DNA of 8,400 nt, from NCBI GenBank assembly GCA_002385475.1, contig DGDO01000081.1:1-8400 (forward strand), written 5' to 3'. The notes under the pieces are model-generated. The model was not told the origin of the DNA. It made no database searches and was given only the letters and a program-made list of their open reading frames with translations. Source of the stretch: Candidatus Sordicultor fermentans. Lineage in GTDB: Bacteria > Atribacterota > Atribacteria > Atribacterales > Caldatribacteriaceae. The position numbers and the translations under genes are program-made. Shown in pieces: positions 6,168-8,400 of this stretch (position 1 is the first letter of the stretch; every line of letters starts with the position of its first letter).

Positions 6168-7145
6168 ATGTGGCAGAGAGGAATAAAATCTGCAGAGAAT
6201 AATATTTTAGCTCTGGGCTTTTTTGATGGAGTTCATCGTGGTCACCAATACCTCTTAGGCGAAGCTTATCGCCTGGCTCAAGAGGAGAAAGCTAAACTGC
6301 ATATTTTTACTTTTTATCCTCATCCTCGAAACTTTCTCTCTTCAGAAGAGGTCAAGCACATCCTTACTTATCGAGAGAAGTATTGCCTGATACAGGAGCT
6401 ATTTCCTCAGTCCCTTTTGCAATTTGTGCGTTTTAACAAGAGCTTCCGAGAAATGACAGCTCAGGAGTTTTTAACTCTTGTGGAACAGGAAATTAGACCC
6501 CGGGGAGTGGTGGTGGGAGAGAATTTTCGTTTTGGTTTCCAGGCTCAAGGCGACGCTCAGCTTTTGAAAAACCATCTTTCTTTTAGAGGAATAGAAGTAA
6601 CAGTGGTTCCTTCCCTTCGGGAAGGGGGAGAGCTTATCTCCAGCTCCCGCATTAGATGGCATTTAGAAAGCGGCGATTTACTTTCTGCTAATCGCTTATT
6701 AGGTTATTCTTTCTTTCTCGAGGGGCGAGTCCGACGGGGAAAAGGAGTGGGAAGAAAATTGGGATTCCCCACTGCCAATCTTTATCCTCCTTCTTACAAG
6801 CTTCTTCCTGCATCTGGAGTGTATACCGGTTACGTTTCCGGAAAAGAGATAGGAGAGAGAAACCCTTCTCTTATTTATGTAGGCCACAGGCCTACGGTAA
6901 ATTTTTCTCCTCGCCGGCTGGTGGAAGTTTTCATCCCGGAAGTCTCTCGAGAGCTTTATGGAGAAAGGCTGACCATAGAATTCCAGGCTTTCTTGAGAGA
7001 AGAAATGGTTTTTCCCTCTCTTTCGGAGCTCAAAAACCAGATTGAGCAAGACTTGGAGGCTTTACGTATCACTACAGAACAATCTGCTATATCCCCTTTC
7101 CACCACTGCGAACACGGTGCAGAGAGGAGAACAGGCTACCTTTAG
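6168..7145 (+). CDS. ribF: Bifunctional riboflavin kinase / FAD synthetase RibF
   Basis: RibF phosphorylates riboflavin to FMN and then adenylates it to FAD in the cytoplasm. The product is 325 residues. The N-terminal nucleotidyltransferase domain has GFFDGVHRGHQ (17-27), TFYPHP (48-53), VVGENFRFG and ISSSRIR. The C-terminal flavokinase domain has GRKLGFPTAN (195-204), the PTAN motif that binds nucleotide and metal, then GVYTGYV, a GHRPT loop (usually GxRPT) and ELYGERL. The conserved domain ends at about residue 300 (IEQDLEALR). The remaining 25 residues, including SPFHHCEHGAERR, are not a family feature and may come from a recombination junction. AGGAG (6156-6160) lies seven bases before ATG 6168, 2 nt after truB. 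It is the last gene of the operon here; rpsO, a common follower, is absent. Confidence 0.95.
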   Translation: MWQRGIKSAENNILALGFFDGVHRGHQYLLGEAYRLAQEEKAKLHIFTFYPHPRNFLSSEEVKHILTYREKYCLIQELFPQSLLQFVRFNKSFREMTAQEFLTLVEQEIRPRGVVVGENFRFGFQAQGDAQLLKNHLSFRGIEVTVVPSLREGGELISSSRIRWHLESGDLLSANRLLGYSFFLEGRVRRGKGVGRKLGFPTANLYPPSYKLLPASGVYTGYVSGKEIGERNPSLIYVGHRPTVNFSPRRLVEVFIPEVSRELYGERLTIEFQAFLREEMVFPSLSELKNQIEQDLEALRITTEQSAISPFHHCEHGAERRTGYL

Positions 7146-7320
7146 TTAGCTGAGAATCAGGCCTTTGCTGTGCTCTCTATAATAAGAAGAAAACGATGCA
7201 TAACCATTTTATAGGACTTTTGCTGACCTCATAGCTCTTGTCAAACATTTCTTTACCCATCTTTAATGGTTGTGCTGATGAGCTATCATCTTTCCTGAAG
7301 AATGAATTTCAAATTCTTGA

Positions 7321-7353
7321 GTGCGTACAGTAAGAGAGAATATTTCTCCGCAC
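7321..7353. repeat. Compound inverted repeat followed by a C7 run
   Basis: An outer pair, GTGCG (7321-7325) with CGCAC (7349-7353), encloses an inner pair, GAGAA (7336-7340) with TTCTC (7344-7348), with a TAT loop. The 3' strands of both stems are contiguous, while the 5' strands are separated by a 10-nt bulge. A run of seven C follows at 7353-7359. There is no U-tract on the plus strand, so it is not a standard terminator. Role unknown. Confidence 0.35.
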
Positions 7354-7444
7354 CCCCCCTCCTTTTCTCTGGCTGTGTTTGGCAATATGAATTTGCAGCG
7401 TTTCGGAAGTTAATCCTGACTTTGACAGCTGTAATTTAAAAACG

Positions 7445-7456
7445 TTGATATATCAA
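7445..7456. repeat. 12-bp perfect palindrome downstream of transposase stop
   Basis: TTGATATATCAA reads the same on both strands and lies 23 bp beyond the transposase stop codon. Another palindrome, ACAGCTGT, sits at 7425-7432. Positions so close to the transposase 3' end suggest part of the insertion-sequence end, but without the opposite end no terminal inverted repeat can be confirmed. Confidence 0.35.
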
Positions 7457-7479
7457 GGAATAAAGAGTCTCTTTTTTGT

Positions 7480-8400
7480 TTACTCCACTACAGTTTCACT
7501 GAGAATAAACTTGGGAATCTTTATCCCTAAAGCTCTAAATATCTGAGCATTATCATTCTCTATGGCAGTCCTTACTAAGAAACATTTATTCCTGTCTATT
7601 ATCTCTACTGCTCTTATCTCATCTAAGCTTTCCATCACCCTCTCTATGGGTATATTTAGCCCCTTTTCTTTTAACTCATACTGCATCACTCTCAAGATAT
7701 AGAAGCTCAAGAAACATAACATGATGTGTCCTTGAATTCTTTTAGGAGTCCAGTGGTATACTGGCCGGATATCCAAAGTACTTTTCATACACCGGAAGGA
7801 TTCCTCTATCTGCCATAGAAGTTTATAGGCTCCAATTACCTCCTCAGGAGTTAATTCCTGGTTAGAAGTGTAATAGCCAAAATACCCATCCCATAAACTG
7901 GCTTCTTCTACTTTCTTTTGGTCTATCTCTACTTCCCATTCCTTAAACTTCACATACTTCCGGTAGGAAGGTTTAACTAACTGGCTGCTACTTTTCTCTC
8001 CTATTCTTTTTTCTAACTTCTCTACCAGTGCTTTTCTTATCTCCTCGTCTCTTTCTCTTCTTTTTTCACTGTAACCTAAAATTACTCTTTTTCCCTCTAC
8101 TTCCATTTCCTTTACTCTTAAGTCTTCATTAACTGGTGTGTAGCTATCTCTATCCAGTATCTCATTCTCGTATTTCTTCTTTAGCTTCGGCAGCTTAGCA
8201 GATACAATATACTCACAACCAGCTTTCTCTATCTCTTCCAGGGTACTTTTACTCAGTATCCCTTTATCTCCTACCAGAATAACTTTATCTAGAGAGAAAT
8301 CTCTTTTAAGTTTCTGGATTACTTTTCCTACCGTATGTCCTTCCCAGGTATTACCAGGAAATAGTTCATATCCTAAAGGGATATTATGGTCACTTAAAAC
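7480..8400 (-). CDS. IS1634-type DDE transposase, C-terminal 306 codons, runs off the window
   Basis: A DDE transposase of the IS4 superfamily, IS1634 type, which moves its own insertion sequence by cut-and-paste. Reading leftward from 8400 the frame is open through to the TAA at 7480-7482, so the Met codon at 8104-8106 is internal and the start lies beyond the window. Visible landmarks: LGYELFPGNTWEGHT, typical just before the second catalytic Asp; VILVGDKGILS with that Asp at visible residue 45 (codon 8266-8268); and YKLLWQIEESFRCMK, which carries the catalytic Glu (codon 7804-7806) with the E-(6)-K spacing of the YREK signature, followed by IRPVYHWTPKRIQGH. The first Asp should lie upstream of the window. 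About 200-250 residues are expected to be missing, since family members usually have about 500-560. No stop or frameshift is seen in the visible part, so it may be intact. It is convergent with the nusA-ribF operon. Confidence 0.92.
   Translation of the reverse strand, partial: VLSDHNIPLGYELFPGNTWEGHTVGKVIQKLKRDFSLDKVILVGDKGILSKSTLEEIEKAGCEYIVSAKLPKLKKKYENEILDRDSYTPVNEDLRVKEMEVEGKRVILGYSEKRRERDEEIRKALVEKLEKRIGEKSSSQLVKPSYRKYVKFKEWEVEIDQKKVEEASLWDGYFGYYTSNQELTPEEVIGAYKLLWQIEESFRCMKSTLDIRPVYHWTPKRIQGHIMLCFLSFYILRVMQYELKEKGLNIPIERVMESLDEIRAVEIIDRNKCFLVRTAIENDNAQIFRALGIKIPKFILSETVVE

Larger units (their letters stand above)
7146..7479. other. Non-coding gap between ribF and the transposase
   Basis: This 334-nt interval has no convincing gene in six frames; the longest starts give peptides of about 27 residues without a ribosome site. 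It contains a pair of distant short inverted repeats (ATAGCTC 7231-7237 and GAGCTAT 7280-7286), a compound hairpin followed by a C7 run (7321-7359) and two palindromes near the transposase end (7425-7432, 7445-7456). There is no clear intrinsic terminator for the nusA-ribF operon. Some of it is probably the non-coding end of the insertion sequence, but the boundary cannot be placed without the other end. Confidence 0.6.
7380..8400 (-). mobile_element. Insertion sequence of IS1634 type, one end only
   Basis: Called from the transposase. Its left end (in window coordinates) lies somewhere between the ribF stop and the transposase stop, and 7380 is only a guess based on the usual short distance between the stop codon and the terminal repeat in this family. 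The right end, target duplication and total length are outside the window. Confidence 0.55.

Noticed and set aside
7177..7260. 27-residue minus-strand peptide (starts MGKEMFDKSYEV)
   Set aside because: It has no proper Shine-Dalgarno, is very short, and has no recognised similarity. It could be a remnant of a mobile gene but cannot be supported.

Overview
The window comes from a bacterial chromosome. Eight plus-strand genes run from nusA to ribF in the order nusA, rnpM (ylxR), infB, ylxP, rbfA, nrnA, truB, ribF. This is the translation and RNA-maturation operon known from Bacillota, Thermotogota and several deep-branching anaerobic phyla. Putting a DHH-type oligoribonuclease between rbfA and truB, and a DUF503 protein after infB, fits Bacillota-like or candidate-phylum bacteria such as Atribacterota or Aerophobota. 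The sequence alone does not fix the taxon. The coding strand is rich in purines (many gaa, aga, aaa codons) and overall base composition is moderate.

Layout. Positions 1-252 are non-coding. They hold a tandem pair of short palindromic repeats (28-94) and a purine-rich stretch with nothing clear in it. A good sigma-70-type promoter (254-282) is followed by a leader of about 90 nt. The leader carries a perfect 15-bp hairpin with a U-rich 3' side (304-337), which looks like an intrinsic terminator or attenuator. The eight genes then run from 382 to 7145 almost without gaps: four junctions overlap by 8-26 nt, one is an ATGA overlap, one gap is 2 nt and one is 36 nt. They are very likely co-transcribed and translationally coupled. 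rimP and ylxQ, usual members of this operon, are absent from the window.

How the genes work together. NusA controls pausing, termination and antitermination, and may regulate the operon through the leader hairpin. RnpM is an RNA-binding modulator of RNase P. IF-2 loads initiator tRNA on the ribosome. RbfA matures the 30S subunit. NrnA degrades nanoRNA and pAp. TruB makes pseudouridine 55 in tRNA. RibF makes FMN and FAD and is a frequent passenger of this operon. YlxP (DUF503) has no firmly established role.

Positions 7146-7479 hold no convincing gene: a compound hairpin, a run of seven C and two short palindromes. From 7480 to the right edge, on the minus strand, lies the C-terminal 306 codons of an IS1634-type (IS4-superfamily) DDE transposase. 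Its reading frame stays open to the window edge, so the Met codon at 8106 is internal and not the start. The last 25 or so residues of RibF look non-native and no clear terminator follows it, so the operon end may have been remodelled near the insertion sequence. I found no evidence of an entirely new system. The most worthwhile leads are the nusA leader hairpin and the ribF-to-IS junction.
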